Below, piece after piece: positions 1 through 6,051 of a stretch of 8,928 nt of DNA. Numbering within the stretch: position 1 is the stretch's first letter; the number at the start of each line of letters is the position of its first letter. The position numbers were made by a program, and so were the translations under genes. Source of the stretch: an uncultured Lachnospiraceae bacterium. GTDB lineage: Bacteria > Bacillota > Clostridia > Lachnospirales > Lachnospiraceae. The stretch is from positions 1-8,928 of the forward strand of contig CAJTRL010000096.1 of the NCBI GenBank assembly GCA_910578715.1. The letters run 5' to 3'. Under the pieces are notes generated by a model. It was not told the DNA's origin. It saw nothing but the letters and a program-made list of their open reading frames with translations, and ran no database searches.

Positions 1-2
1 TT

Positions 3-89
3 TTCTCTGGAAAAGAATGGAAACAAATTAAATCATATTTTGACAACATTCGCTATGTCTTTTACAGCAAGGCAAACTGCTCTTTATAA
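3..89 (+). CDS. Possible C-terminal tail of an unidentified protein (partial, enters from the left edge)
   Basis: One plus-strand frame is open from the window edge to a TAA at 87-89 and gives 28 residues. They contain a plausible soluble-protein mix (EWKQIKSYFDNIRYVFYSK) rather than the composition usual for antisense frames. If real, the gene converges on the GNAT acetyltransferase and overlaps its 3' end by 28 bp. No terminator is visible in this stretch. Nothing identifies a family. The call rests only on the look of the residues, because 28 open codons at an edge can occur by chance. The other two plus frames also stay open for a while (stops at 29-31 and 118-120) but look less protein-like. 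Confidence 0.33.
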   Translation, partial: FSGKEWKQIKSYFDNIRYVFYSKANCSL

Positions 90-652
90 ATCTTTTCCGG
101 CAGCATCTTCCGATACATAGCGCTAATAAAATAACCAATGCTATTCTCTTCTGTTTTTCCACCAAGATTCATCACCATCAGCCGGAAATCCACGCCAAAT
201 GCACGGCTTCGCTGTTTTGTCATCACCACGCCGTTCTTTTCGTAAAAGGAAATCCTCCTCTGGCGTAACAGCCGTTCTTCCTCCGTTTCGGCCGCCTCAT
301 CATTCTCAACCTCGAAAAGCATGCCGTTCCAATTCATATAATCTGCCTTTAACAATTTGAGAGCAATGCTTCCATATCCTTTTTCCCTCACTTCTTCACA
401 GACGGCAAAATAATCGAGCAACAGCATGTCCGTCTCTTTGTCGGCCATCATAAAAGCATAGGCGCATAAGGAATCATCCTCTTTTTGATAAAACCCGCAG
501 CATTCATAACATCCACTATTTATTAATATCTCAATCATCGAAAACGGCTTCAGTTCATTCAAAGGAAAATCTCTGTGACCCCGCCCAATATATACGGCTT
601 TAGCTTCCGCCAGCTGCATCGGTCTACTGTATATATTCTGAATCAATGACAT
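62..652 (-). CDS. GNAT family N-acetyltransferase
   Basis: A protein of 196 residues, probably using acetyl-CoA to acetylate an unknown amine. The acetyl-CoA binding motif A is visible as VREKGYGS at residues 88-95 (R-x-x-G-x-G), following a beta-strand-like segment LLLDYFAV at 78-85. FYEKNGVV near 137-144 fits the usual C-terminal GNAT element. The frame is open upstream to 757. The ATG at 652 is preferred because AGGAG lies about 8 nt upstream and the residues before it do not look like a GNAT N-terminus. This start lies inside the end of folBK (29-bp overlap), so translation is probably coupled to the folate operon, in which this is the last gene visible. Nothing ties it to folate chemistry, and the substrate is unknown. 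No terminator is seen between its stop and the window edge. Confidence 0.85.
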   Translation of the reverse strand: MSLIQNIYSRPMQLAEAKAVYIGRGHRDFPLNELKPFSMIEILINSGCYECCGFYQKEDDSLCAYAFMMADKETDMLLLDYFAVCEEVREKGYGSIALKLLKADYMNWNGMLFEVENDEAAETEEERLLRQRRISFYEKNGVVMTKQRSRAFGVDFRLMVMNLGGKTEENSIGYFISAMYRKMLPEKIYKEQFALL

Positions 653-1478
653 ATTTTTCTCCTGTTTTCTGCACTTCCTCGCAAAGCTGAATGACAGACT
701 TTCCAAATACCGGATGAATCTTATAAGGTACAATCTGCGACAGCGGCTCCAGCACAAAATCTCTGTTCTGCATATCGATATGCGGTATCTGCAGCGTGTC
801 CGTGTCCAGAATCAGGTCGTCATAGAACAGAATATCCAAATCCAGCGTTCTGGGCCCCCAGTGCTTCACCCGCTGTCTTCCCGCCGCATCCTCGATTTCA
901 TGAAGACGTTCCAGCAGTTCCTCCGGTGTATAGAGGGTCCTGATTAGCAGCGCACCGTTAAAAAAGTCTCCCTGCTCCACATCTCCGTATGAGCGGGAAT
1001 GAACAAGCTCTGAGCTCTTTATCACCTTGCACTTCGCATCGGAATCGATTGCGTCAATGGCATCCTTGATATATTTCGGACGGTTTCCAATGTTGGAGCC
1101 GGTTGCCAGACAGGCGTTATGCCACATACGGGTAATCTTCACGGAAACTGATTCAAATTCCAGGTCAATCGGCGCCTCCGGTTTGCGGATTTCCAGCGTA
1201 ATTCCTTCCAGCAGCGGAAAATGCGACAAGACCGCTTCCGCCGTTCTCTCCGCCACCGTCTCTATCAGCTGGAAAAGATTTTCACTGACAAACTGGTGAA
1301 TGAACTGACACACATCGCCATAACTCGTCGTCAGCTCGCGCTTATCTTCCTTTCCGGCCGCCCGTGTGTCCATATGGAGTACCGCGTTGATATAGAAATT
1401 CTGGCCCTTTTCATTTTCCTCTTTATAAACCCCATGATACGCATAAACCTTCAAATTCTCAATGATAATCTCGTCCAT
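624..1478 (-). CDS. folBK: Bifunctional dihydroneopterin aldolase / 6-hydroxymethyl-dihydropterin pyrophosphokinase
   Basis: A 284-residue fusion catalysing two consecutive steps of folate synthesis in the cytoplasm. Residues 1-117 are FolB, which splits dihydroneopterin to hydroxymethyl-dihydropterin and glycolaldehyde. It has the AYHGV...GQ segment at 13-26, catalytic-type E21, Y53 in TSYGD, E73 in LIETVAER and K99 in RKPEAP. Residues 118-280 are FolK, which transfers diphosphate from ATP. It has LATGSNIGNR at 124-133, FFNGAL at 172-177, HWGPRTLDLDI at 206-216 with Mg-binding D213 and D215, and IPHIDMQNRDFVLEPL at 231-246. There is almost no linker, and M118 may be the remnant of an ancestral folK start. 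The ATG at 1478 has a purine-rich GGAAGGATGGG upstream. The gene follows folP after 114 nt, and its end overlaps the GNAT gene. Both active sites look intact. Confidence 0.95.
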   Translation of the reverse strand: MDEIIIENLKVYAYHGVYKEENEKGQNFYINAVLHMDTRAAGKEDKRELTTSYGDVCQFIHQFVSENLFQLIETVAERTAEAVLSHFPLLEGITLEIRKPEAPIDLEFESVSVKITRMWHNACLATGSNIGNRPKYIKDAIDAIDSDAKCKVIKSSELVHSRSYGDVEQGDFFNGALLIRTLYTPEELLERLHEIEDAAGRQRVKHWGPRTLDLDILFYDDLILDTDTLQIPHIDMQNRDFVLEPLSQIVPYKIHPVFGKSVIQLCEEVQKTGEKYVIDSEYIQ

Positions 1479-1527
1479 CGTTTTCCCATCCTTCCGGTTT
1501 CGTTATTTGATATAGTCTGTTCTGATA

Positions 1528-1619
1528 TTACCCAATAACTGCTTCTATATTGGTAAATAACCGCCTCTGTCATTTGCCGGTAACCGCTTCTGCTATTTAT
1601 TGATAATCGCCTCTGTCAT
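1528..1619 (-). repeat. Four degenerate 23-bp tandem units across the folP 3' end
   Basis: Read on the minus strand, units at 1619-1597, 1596-1574, 1573-1551 and 1550-1528 each carry a form of AyAgmAGmrGCrrTTAyy. Units 1 and 3 begin identically with ATGACAGAGGCG. Units 2 and 4 share AGAAGCRGTTA, so the array is best read as a 46-bp unit repeated twice, each made of two 23-bp halves. Unit 1 and the first bases of unit 2 encode the last folP codons (MTEAIINK, then TAG at 1593-1595); the rest lies in the folP-folBK gap. Because 23 is not a multiple of 3, the copies do not extend the reading frame. No intrinsic-terminator shape is seen here. Confidence 0.75.
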
Positions 1620-2399
1620 CTTAATCACTCTTATATTTTCTTTGACATCATGGACGCGTACAAACATAGCCCCCTTCATCACAGCAATAACAGTAGTTAC
1701 CAAAGTTCCCTCCAGCCGTTCCGAAACGGGCAAATCCAGCGCCGTTCCAATGAAAGACTTTCTGCTTGCGCCAAGCACAAGCGGATAACCAAAGCTGTGC
1801 AGAATTTCCAGCTTATTGATAATTTCCAGGTTATTTTCATAGGTTTTGCCAAATCCGATACCCGGGTCCAGCAAAATCCGCTCATCCGCAATGCCGGACA
1901 AACGGGCCGTCTGTACGCTTTCCGCCAGGTCCTCCAGCACATTCTGCATGTAATCCGTATAATCAGGCGTTTTGCGATTGTGCATCAAAATGCACGGTAT
2001 TCCTGCATCAGCCACCACCTTTGCAAGATTTCCGTCATTTTTAAATCCCCAGATATCGTTAATCAAATCTGCCCCGGCCGCAATTCCCGCACTGGCCACC
2101 CGGCTCTTACAAGTGTCCAGTGAAACCGGAATGTCAAACCTTGCCTTTATCTGCTCAATAACCGGAGTAACGCGGTTTATTTCCTCCTCCTCAGATACTG
2201 CCGCATAGCCGGGTCTTGTGGATTCACCGCCGACATCTACAACATCCATCCCTTCCCGAATCATTTCTTCCACATGAAAAAGAGCCGCGTCCATTTGATT
2301 GAACTTCCCGCCGTCCGAAAAAGAATCAGGCGTTACGTTCAAGATTCCCATAACATATGTTTTTCCTTTCATGTCAAACTCTTTCGTCCCAATTTTCAT
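1593..2399 (-). CDS. folP: Dihydropteroate synthase
   Basis: This 268-residue TIM-barrel enzyme condenses hydroxymethyl-dihydropterin diphosphate with p-aminobenzoate to give dihydropteroate; it is the sulfonamide target. All family signatures are present in order: MGILNVTPDSFSDGG (17-31), GGESTRPG (57-64), VSLDT (92-96), NDIWG (114-118), DPGIGFGK (178-185), GASRKSFIG (210-218) and RVHDV (248-252). N21, D95, N114, D178, K214, R248 and H250 match the known pterin and phosphate-binding positions. The length is normal. The ATG at 2399 has AAAGGAGA upstream at good spacing. It lies 72 nt downstream of folE, with no terminator in the gap, so it is read as the same operon. The odd part is the 3' end: the last eight codons and the stop lie inside a degenerate tandem repeat. 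Confidence 0.97.
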   Translation of the reverse strand: MKIGTKEFDMKGKTYVMGILNVTPDSFSDGGKFNQMDAALFHVEEMIREGMDVVDVGGESTRPGYAAVSEEEEINRVTPVIEQIKARFDIPVSLDTCKSRVASAGIAAGADLINDIWGFKNDGNLAKVVADAGIPCILMHNRKTPDYTDYMQNVLEDLAESVQTARLSGIADERILLDPGIGFGKTYENNLEIINKLEILHSFGYPLVLGASRKSFIGTALDLPVSERLEGTLVTTVIAVMKGAMFVRVHDVKENIRVIKMTEAIINK

Positions 2400-2471
2400 T
2401 TTCTTTTATCTCCTTTCTCCCCATTTGGAAAATTATATTAGATGGATATATTAAATCAGGATTTACCTGTC

Positions 2472-3032
2472 TTATCGTTCCCGAATCATTTGGAAAAAGA
2501 GGCTCTGCAAATAAGAATTTCCTTCAAAACAGCCTCTGCTGGAAACGGTTGTTGTTTTACTGCCCGGCTTTCTGACCCCGCGCATTGTCATACACATATG
2601 CTCCGCTTCCACCATTACCATAACACCCTGTGGTTTTAAATATTTCATAACAGCCTCTGCAATCTGTCCGGTCATCTGTTCCTGAATCTGCGGCCGTCTG
2701 GCGTACACTTCCACCGTTCTTGCCAGTTTGCTTAAGCCCGCCACCCTGCCGTCCGGTATGTACGCGATATGCGCCTTCCCGTAAAAAGGCAGTAAATGAT
2801 GCTCACAGACGGAATAAAAAACGATATCTTTTTCCACTACCATTTCATTGTTTTCTATAACAAATGTTTTGGACAGATGCTCGGAAACATCCTCCTCCAT
2901 TCCCGCAAAGATTTCCGTACACATGCGGGCAATTCTGTCGGGCGTCTCGGCAAGCCCCTCTCTTTCCGGTTCTTCGCCGATACCTTCCAGAAAGAGCTTT
3001 ACCGCTTCCCTGATTTTATTCTGATTTACCAT
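2472..3032 (-). CDS. folE: GTP cyclohydrolase I (FolE, type IA)
   Basis: It converts GTP to 7,8-dihydroneopterin triphosphate and formate, the entry step of folate synthesis. The 186-residue protein has the zinc ligands C76 and H79 in CEHHLLPF (76-83) and C147 in HMCM (145-148). GLSKLARTVEVYARRPQIQEQ lies around 99-119 and MTMRGVRKPG at 148-157. GLAETPDRIARM (26-37) is the usual N-terminal signature, with only a short extension before it. The ATG at 3032 has AGGAGA about 9-10 nt upstream, inside the folC 3' end, so folC and folE overlap by 17 bp and are probably translationally coupled. Conserved zinc ligands argue for the zinc-dependent IA class rather than FolE2. No separate enzyme for removing the triphosphate (FolQ type) is visible in the operon. 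Confidence 0.97.
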   Translation of the reverse strand: MVNQNKIREAVKLFLEGIGEEPEREGLAETPDRIARMCTEIFAGMEEDVSEHLSKTFVIENNEMVVEKDIVFYSVCEHHLLPFYGKAHIAYIPDGRVAGLSKLARTVEVYARRPQIQEQMTGQIAEAVMKYLKPQGVMVMVEAEHMCMTMRGVRKPGSKTTTVSSRGCFEGNSYLQSLFFQMIRER

Positions 3033-4341
3033 GAGAGTCTCTCCTGATTGCGTCTCTATGTTCTATAATATTCATCATTTCACCCAGATAAGAAAGGGAG
3101 CCAAATACAATAACTGCTGTATTTTTTTCTTCTCCCGCCAGCAGACATGCCATCTCTACCGATTCCTGAAGGCTGTCCGCCACCGTAACGCTGGGATGAT
3201 ATTCCCGCGCCGCCTGTGCCAGTTCATACCCGCCAAGGGCGCGCGGATTTCGGGGCGGCGTCACCGTAATAATCTGCTCCGCATAAGGGGCCGTTATCCG
3301 TATAATCTTATCATACTCCTTATCCGCCAAAATTCCCATAATATAAATAATTTTTTGATGAGGAAAATAAAACTTTATGGAGTCCGCCAGCACTGCCGCC
3401 GCATCTTCATTATGCGCGCCGTCCAGAACGAAAAGCGGTGCCCGGCCCATGATGGTGAATCTTCCCGGCCATCTTGTCCCCAAAAGTCCTTCCCGCAGCG
3501 CTTTATCCGATATGGAATATCCCGCGGCATTAAGCGCTTCCGTAACTTCTGCCGCCAAAGCCGCATTGGTAATCTGATACTTTCCGGCCAGCGATATTTC
3601 CAGATTCTTATGCCCGCCATAACTGAAGCGCTGTCTGGTAAGGCCATATTTCACATGACTTATATCTTTTTCACCGGCAATCCGCAGCGGACAGCCAAAC
3701 CGTTCCGCTTCCCGCCGGATAACCCGCATCGCTTCTTCTTTCTGCCCACAGGACACGACCGTACAGTTCTCCTTGATAATTCCGGCTTTCTGCCGCGCAA
3801 TCTCCTCCAGAGAACTGCCAAGCATTTTCATATGGTCCATGCTGATGGGCGCAAGCACCGCGCAGACCGTCGTTGTAATTAGGTTTGTCGCGTCCGTCAG
3901 TCCGCCCATTCCGGTCTCCAGAACGACAATATCACATTTTTTATCCAGAAAATAAAGAAAGGCAAACGCGGTATCTACTTCAAACTGTGTCGGATGGGGC
4001 AGTCCTTCCGCTTCCATCTGCTCCGCCGCCTCTTTAACCTGTTCCAGATATCTCCCAAACTGACTCTTGGGAATCATTTTCCCGTTTATCTGAAAACGCT
4101 CCCGGTAATCCGAAAGCGTGGGAGAAATATACCGGCCAACCTTATACCCGGCCGTCTGCAGTATCGTGGAAACATATGCGAGCACAGAGCCCTTGCCATT
4201 TGTTCCCGCTATGTGCACAAACCGGAGTTTCTCCTGTGGGTCATGAAGCCGTCCGCAAAGCTGCCGGATGCTCTCAAGCCCGGGAATACAGCCGTAACGG
4301 CTCAGGCCTTCCACATATTCCATCGCTTCTTTATAATTCAT
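3016..4341 (-). CDS. folC: Bifunctional folylpolyglutamate synthase / dihydrofolate synthase
   Basis: A Mur-ligase-type ATPase of 441 residues. FolC enzymes add glutamate to dihydropteroate and/or reduced folates. The P-loop GTNGKGS sits at 46-52, followed by the SPTLSDYRERFQING loop (73-87). ETGMGGLTDATN is at 142-153, SMDHMKMLG at 167-175, and K185 lies in ARQKAGIIK at the position of the carbamylated lysine. LLGTRWPGRF (286-295) and LDGAHN (306-311) mark the C-terminal domain. The length is typical. The ATG at 4341 has only a modest ribosome site (CAGGTG). It is the first gene of the folate operon and overlaps folE by 17 bp. Whether it has both activities cannot be told from the sequence; being the only FolC here, the bifunctional form is a reasonable reading. 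Confidence 0.95.
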   Translation of the reverse strand: MNYKEAMEYVEGLSRYGCIPGLESIRQLCGRLHDPQEKLRFVHIAGTNGKGSVLAYVSTILQTAGYKVGRYISPTLSDYRERFQINGKMIPKSQFGRYLEQVKEAAEQMEAEGLPHPTQFEVDTAFAFLYFLDKKCDIVVLETGMGGLTDATNLITTTVCAVLAPISMDHMKMLGSSLEEIARQKAGIIKENCTVVSCGQKEEAMRVIRREAERFGCPLRIAGEKDISHVKYGLTRQRFSYGGHKNLEISLAGKYQITNAALAAEVTEALNAAGYSISDKALREGLLGTRWPGRFTIMGRAPLFVLDGAHNEDAAAVLADSIKFYFPHQKIIYIMGILADKEYDKIIRITAPYAEQIITVTPPRNPRALGGYELAQAAREYHPSVTVADSLQESVEMACLLAGEEKNTAVIVFGSLSYLGEMMNIIEHRDAIRRDSHGKSE

Positions 4342-4405
4342 TGTACACCTGTCTGTCTGCTATTTCAGTCATAAAATTAATAAATAACTGCCGTTATCAT
4401 TGTAT

Positions 4406-4426
4406 ATTGCCGACAATTATGGCAAT
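4406..4426. promoter_or_regulatory. Dyad ATTGCC-N9-GGCAAT in the folC / CmpB divergent region (candidate operator)
   Basis: ATTGCC at 4406-4411 is matched by GGCAAT at 4421-4426, a perfect 6-bp dyad whose centres are about 1.5 helical turns apart. On the minus strand it supplies a -35-like TTGCCA followed after 15 bp by a -10-like TACAAT, so it could mark and control the folC operon promoter. The 15-bp spacer is short, so the promoter reading is weak. The same element lies just upstream of the likely start of the divergent membrane protein gene, so it could affect both. No regulator family is recognised from the motif. Confidence 0.35.
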
Positions 4427-4435
4427 GCTTTTTCT

Positions 4436-4861
4436 ATGAAAAACTTTCTTCACAACTTTATCCATTGCGGACTGCTTGGCTGGTGTCTGGAAATCCTGTT
4501 TACCGCTTTTCACTCTTTCCGCAGACGGGACTTCAAATTATCAGGCATTACTTCCGTCTGGATGTTTCCCATCTATGGAATGGCAGCATTTCTTGCGCCT
4601 GTCAGCCGTCTGCTGAAAGGCAGAAACTTCATATTCCGCGGTTTTGTCTATACCGGCATCATCTTCGTGGGAGAATTTCTCTCCGGCACCTGGCTGCGCC
4701 AGAAAGGACTCTGTCCCTGGAACTATGAAAAATCCAGGTGGAATGTCGGCAAAGTCATCCGCCTTGACTATACGCCGTGCTGGTTCGTCTCAGGCCTCCT
4801 GTTTGAAAGGCTTCTGACGGAAAGCGACAGACTGTCCAGACATCCCGGCAGTCCGGATTAA
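4436..4861 (+). CDS. Small membrane protein, CmpB-like 'putative ABC transporter permease' family
   Basis: A 141-residue membrane protein with about four hydrophobic segments (roughly residues 7-25, 38-57, 65-83 and 112-127). The pattern fits the PF06541 (ABC_trans_CmpB) family as I know it: GW..E at 15-19, PIYG at 45-48, an acidic residue in the third helix (E80), then WNYEKSRWNVGKVIRLDY (95-112) and W-x3-GLLFE at 116-124. Members are annotated as transporter permeases, but no ATPase partner is present here and the role is not established. The ATG at 4436 is chosen; a TTG at 4400 in the same frame would add 12 residues. Neither has a visible Shine-Dalgarno sequence, so expression may be weak or leaderless. 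The gene diverges from folC and ends 1 nt before the opposing PH-domain gene. Confidence 0.72.
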   Translation: MKNFLHNFIHCGLLGWCLEILFTAFHSFRRRDFKLSGITSVWMFPIYGMAAFLAPVSRLLKGRNFIFRGFVYTGIIFVGEFLSGTWLRQKGLCPWNYEKSRWNVGKVIRLDYTPCWFVSGLLFERLLTESDRLSRHPGSPD

Positions 4862-4862
4862 T

Positions 4863-5234
4863 TTAATCGACGTCATCCAAATCCACCGCACCGGAACCGA
4901 TATCCAGCGTATTCAAGGTGCGGCGTTTTCTTCGCGCCTCTTCCGATTCTTTTAAAATATAGTCTTTTATTTCTTTCGCGTTCTTAATATGCTCCAGAAG
5001 CAGTTTGGGATGCGTGGTATCGCCCGTATAGCACACCACCGTTCCCAGCCCGAACATTCTTTCTCCTAACGTTGTTTCCAGCTCCACATCCTGTACCTTA
5101 TACATATAACAATCATTTTCATGGGTATGAAGCAGACCGCTGTTAATTGTAATCACATCGTCTTCCACCGTGTATTTGGTAAATGTAAACGGCAGCCCGA
5201 AAAACAGCCACCTTTTTCTTTCCTGATATGCCAT
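4863..5234 (-). CDS. PH-like domain protein (bacterial PH domain, YdbS/bPH_2 type)
   Basis: A soluble protein of 123 residues without a membrane anchor. Residues about 18-95 have the bacterial PH-domain pattern: a TKYTVEDDVITINSGLL stretch (19-35), KVQDVELETTLGERMFGLGTVV (46-67) and a terminal helix KNAKEIKDYIL (84-94). The family pattern is a strand, 'sGLL', 'v.di..vev..sl.qr.fGvGtv' and then 'i.n...v...i'. A basic stretch (EARRKRR, 99-105) and an acidic C-terminal tail ending VDLDDVD follow. Such domains often occur beside membrane segments, but none is seen here. The ATG at 5234 has only a weak AAGGCGG site upstream. Transcription probably starts from the promoter at 5275-5303. Cellular function is unknown. 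Confidence 0.75.
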   Translation of the reverse strand: MAYQERKRWLFFGLPFTFTKYTVEDDVITINSGLLHTHENDCYMYKVQDVELETTLGERMFGLGTVVCYTGDTTHPKLLLEHIKNAKEIKDYILKESEEARRKRRTLNTLDIGSGAVDLDDVD

Positions 5235-5274
5235 ATAAAATTCCGCCTTTCTTATGTGTTATTTCTCATGTATT

Positions 5275-5303
5275 AATATAGCATATTCATGCGCATTCCA
5301 CAA
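5275..5303 (-). promoter_or_regulatory. Candidate promoter for the PH-domain gene
   Basis: On the minus strand, TTGTGG (5303-5298) is followed after exactly 17 bp by TATATT (5280-5275), with a TG one base before the -10 (extended -10 form). The start codon of the PH-domain gene lies 40 nt further on. The -35 is a poor match, so the extended -10 carries most of the weight. Confidence 0.5.
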
Positions 5304-5376
5304 CTCAAATCTCTGCCGGCGGACTATGCGCTGTCCGGGTGGAGGCTGAACTGATACAGCTTTCACAATTTATACA

Positions 5377-5405
5377 TTGCAACGCCCGTCTCTTTATGGT
5401 ATGAT
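5377..5405 (+). promoter_or_regulatory. Candidate sigma-A promoter for the nitroreductase gene
   Basis: TTGCAA (5377-5382) and TATGAT (5400-5405) are separated by exactly 17 bp, and TGG before the -10 gives an extended -10. The ribosome site AGGGAGG (5421-5427) and the ATG at 5434 follow at normal distances, leaving a leader of only about 20 nt. If the terminator after the nitroreductase gene is leaky, this promoter could also feed pyrBI. Confidence 0.7.
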
Positions 5406-5433
5406 ATACAAAATATAGAAAGGGAGGTTTTTT

Positions 5434-5976
5434 ATGACAGCACAGGAGTGTATCAAAGAACGCAGAAGTATTCGTCAGTTCAAAGAAGATAAAATCGACC
5501 ATGCTTTATTATCCGAAATCATCGAAACCGCTTCTTATGCCCCAAGCTGGAAGAATACGCAGATTACCCGTTATATTGCAATTGAAGGGGAACTGAAAGA
5601 CAAAATTGCAGCAGAAGGCACGGCTCCTTTTCCCAATAACGGAAAAATTATCCAGAGCGCGCCGATGTTAATCGCTGTTACCGTCGTAAAAAACCGATGC
5701 GGCTATGAACGGGACGGCTCCTTTACCACTCCCCGGAAAGATACATGGCAGATGTTCGACGCCGGCATCGCGTCCCAGACATTCTGTCTTGCTGCTCACG
5801 AAAAAGGCATTGGTTCCGTTATCCTGGGTATTTTTGACCAGGCTAAAATCGAATCCCTTCTTCAGATACCGGATGAGCAGGAGCTGGTCGCACTGATTCC
5901 TGTCGGTTATGCTGCGGAAGCGCCTGCCGCTCCCAAAAGAAAAGCGGTGGACGATTTGTTATCTTTTATATCGTAA
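5434..5976 (+). CDS. Nitroreductase family protein (FMN-dependent)
   Basis: This 180-residue flavoprotein of the PF00881 fold is expected to reduce nitro compounds, quinones or similar substrates using NAD(P)H and FMN; the true substrate is unknown. RRSIRQF (10-16) is the N-terminal FMN-phosphate motif. APSWKNTQ (36-43) is the common 'APS..N.Q' segment. MFDAGIASQTFCLAAHEKGIGS (107-128) and GIF at 132-134 form the central helix and flavin-binding turn. IPVGYAAEAP (155-164) is the C-terminal signature. The ATG at 5434 is set by AGGGAGG with 6-nt spacing and by a good extended -10 promoter. It is followed within 10 nt by a strong terminator hairpin, then pyrB. Its last codons are T-rich (13 of 24 bases including the stop). 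No ferredoxin domain is fused. Confidence 0.9.
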   Translation: MTAQECIKERRSIRQFKEDKIDHALLSEIIETASYAPSWKNTQITRYIAIEGELKDKIAAEGTAPFPNNGKIIQSAPMLIAVTVVKNRCGYERDGSFTTPRKDTWQMFDAGIASQTFCLAAHEKGIGSVILGIFDQAKIESLLQIPDEQELVALIPVGYAAEAPAAPKRKAVDDLLSFIS

Positions 5977-5981
5977 ATAGG

Positions 5982-6016
5982 AAAAATAGAAGGGAGAACC
6001 TCTCTTCTATTTTTTT
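5982..6016 (+). terminator. Intrinsic terminator between nitroreductase and pyrB (possible attenuator)
   Basis: ATAGAAGGGAG (5986-5996) pairs with CTCTCTTCTAT (6000-6010) in an 11-bp stem with one G-U pair and a 3-nt loop, and seven T follow (6010-6016). The stem begins 10 nt after the nitroreductase stop codon, and the T-run ends 26 nt before the first pyrB ATG. No convincing promoter lies between it and pyrB. It therefore either ends the nitroreductase transcript, with a pyrB promoter hidden upstream, or controls read-through into pyrBI. Confidence 0.88.
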
Positions 6017-6033
6017 GGCAATGAAAGACTGAA

Positions 6034-6051
6034 AGGAGTACCATGCCAATG
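6034..6051 (+). promoter_or_regulatory. pyrB ribosome binding site with two candidate start codons
   Basis: AGGAG at 6034-6038 precedes ATG codons at 6043 (4-nt spacing) and 6049 (10-nt spacing), both in the pyrB frame. The family usually begins at the residues MRHLM, which favours 6049. The nearer ATG adds only Met-Pro. Confidence 0.6.

Noticed and set aside
1..49. Minus-strand ATG at 49 open to the left edge, as the next gene of the folate operon
   Set aside because: It has no ribosome site and only 16 codons are visible.
1650..2123. Plus-strand open frame of 157 codons opposite folP
   Set aside because: It is a shadow of folP, with no ribosome site and no family resemblance.
3031..3882. 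Long plus-strand open frame of 283 codons opposite folC
   Set aside because: folC on the other strand has every expected motif over the whole length. The antisense frame is rich in Arg, His and Phe, lacks a ribosome site and matches nothing known.
5920..6042. PyrR-type binding loop in the pyrB leader
   Set aside because: No AGUCCNGNGAGG-like loop or competing antiterminator stem was found; only the single terminator hairpin is visible.
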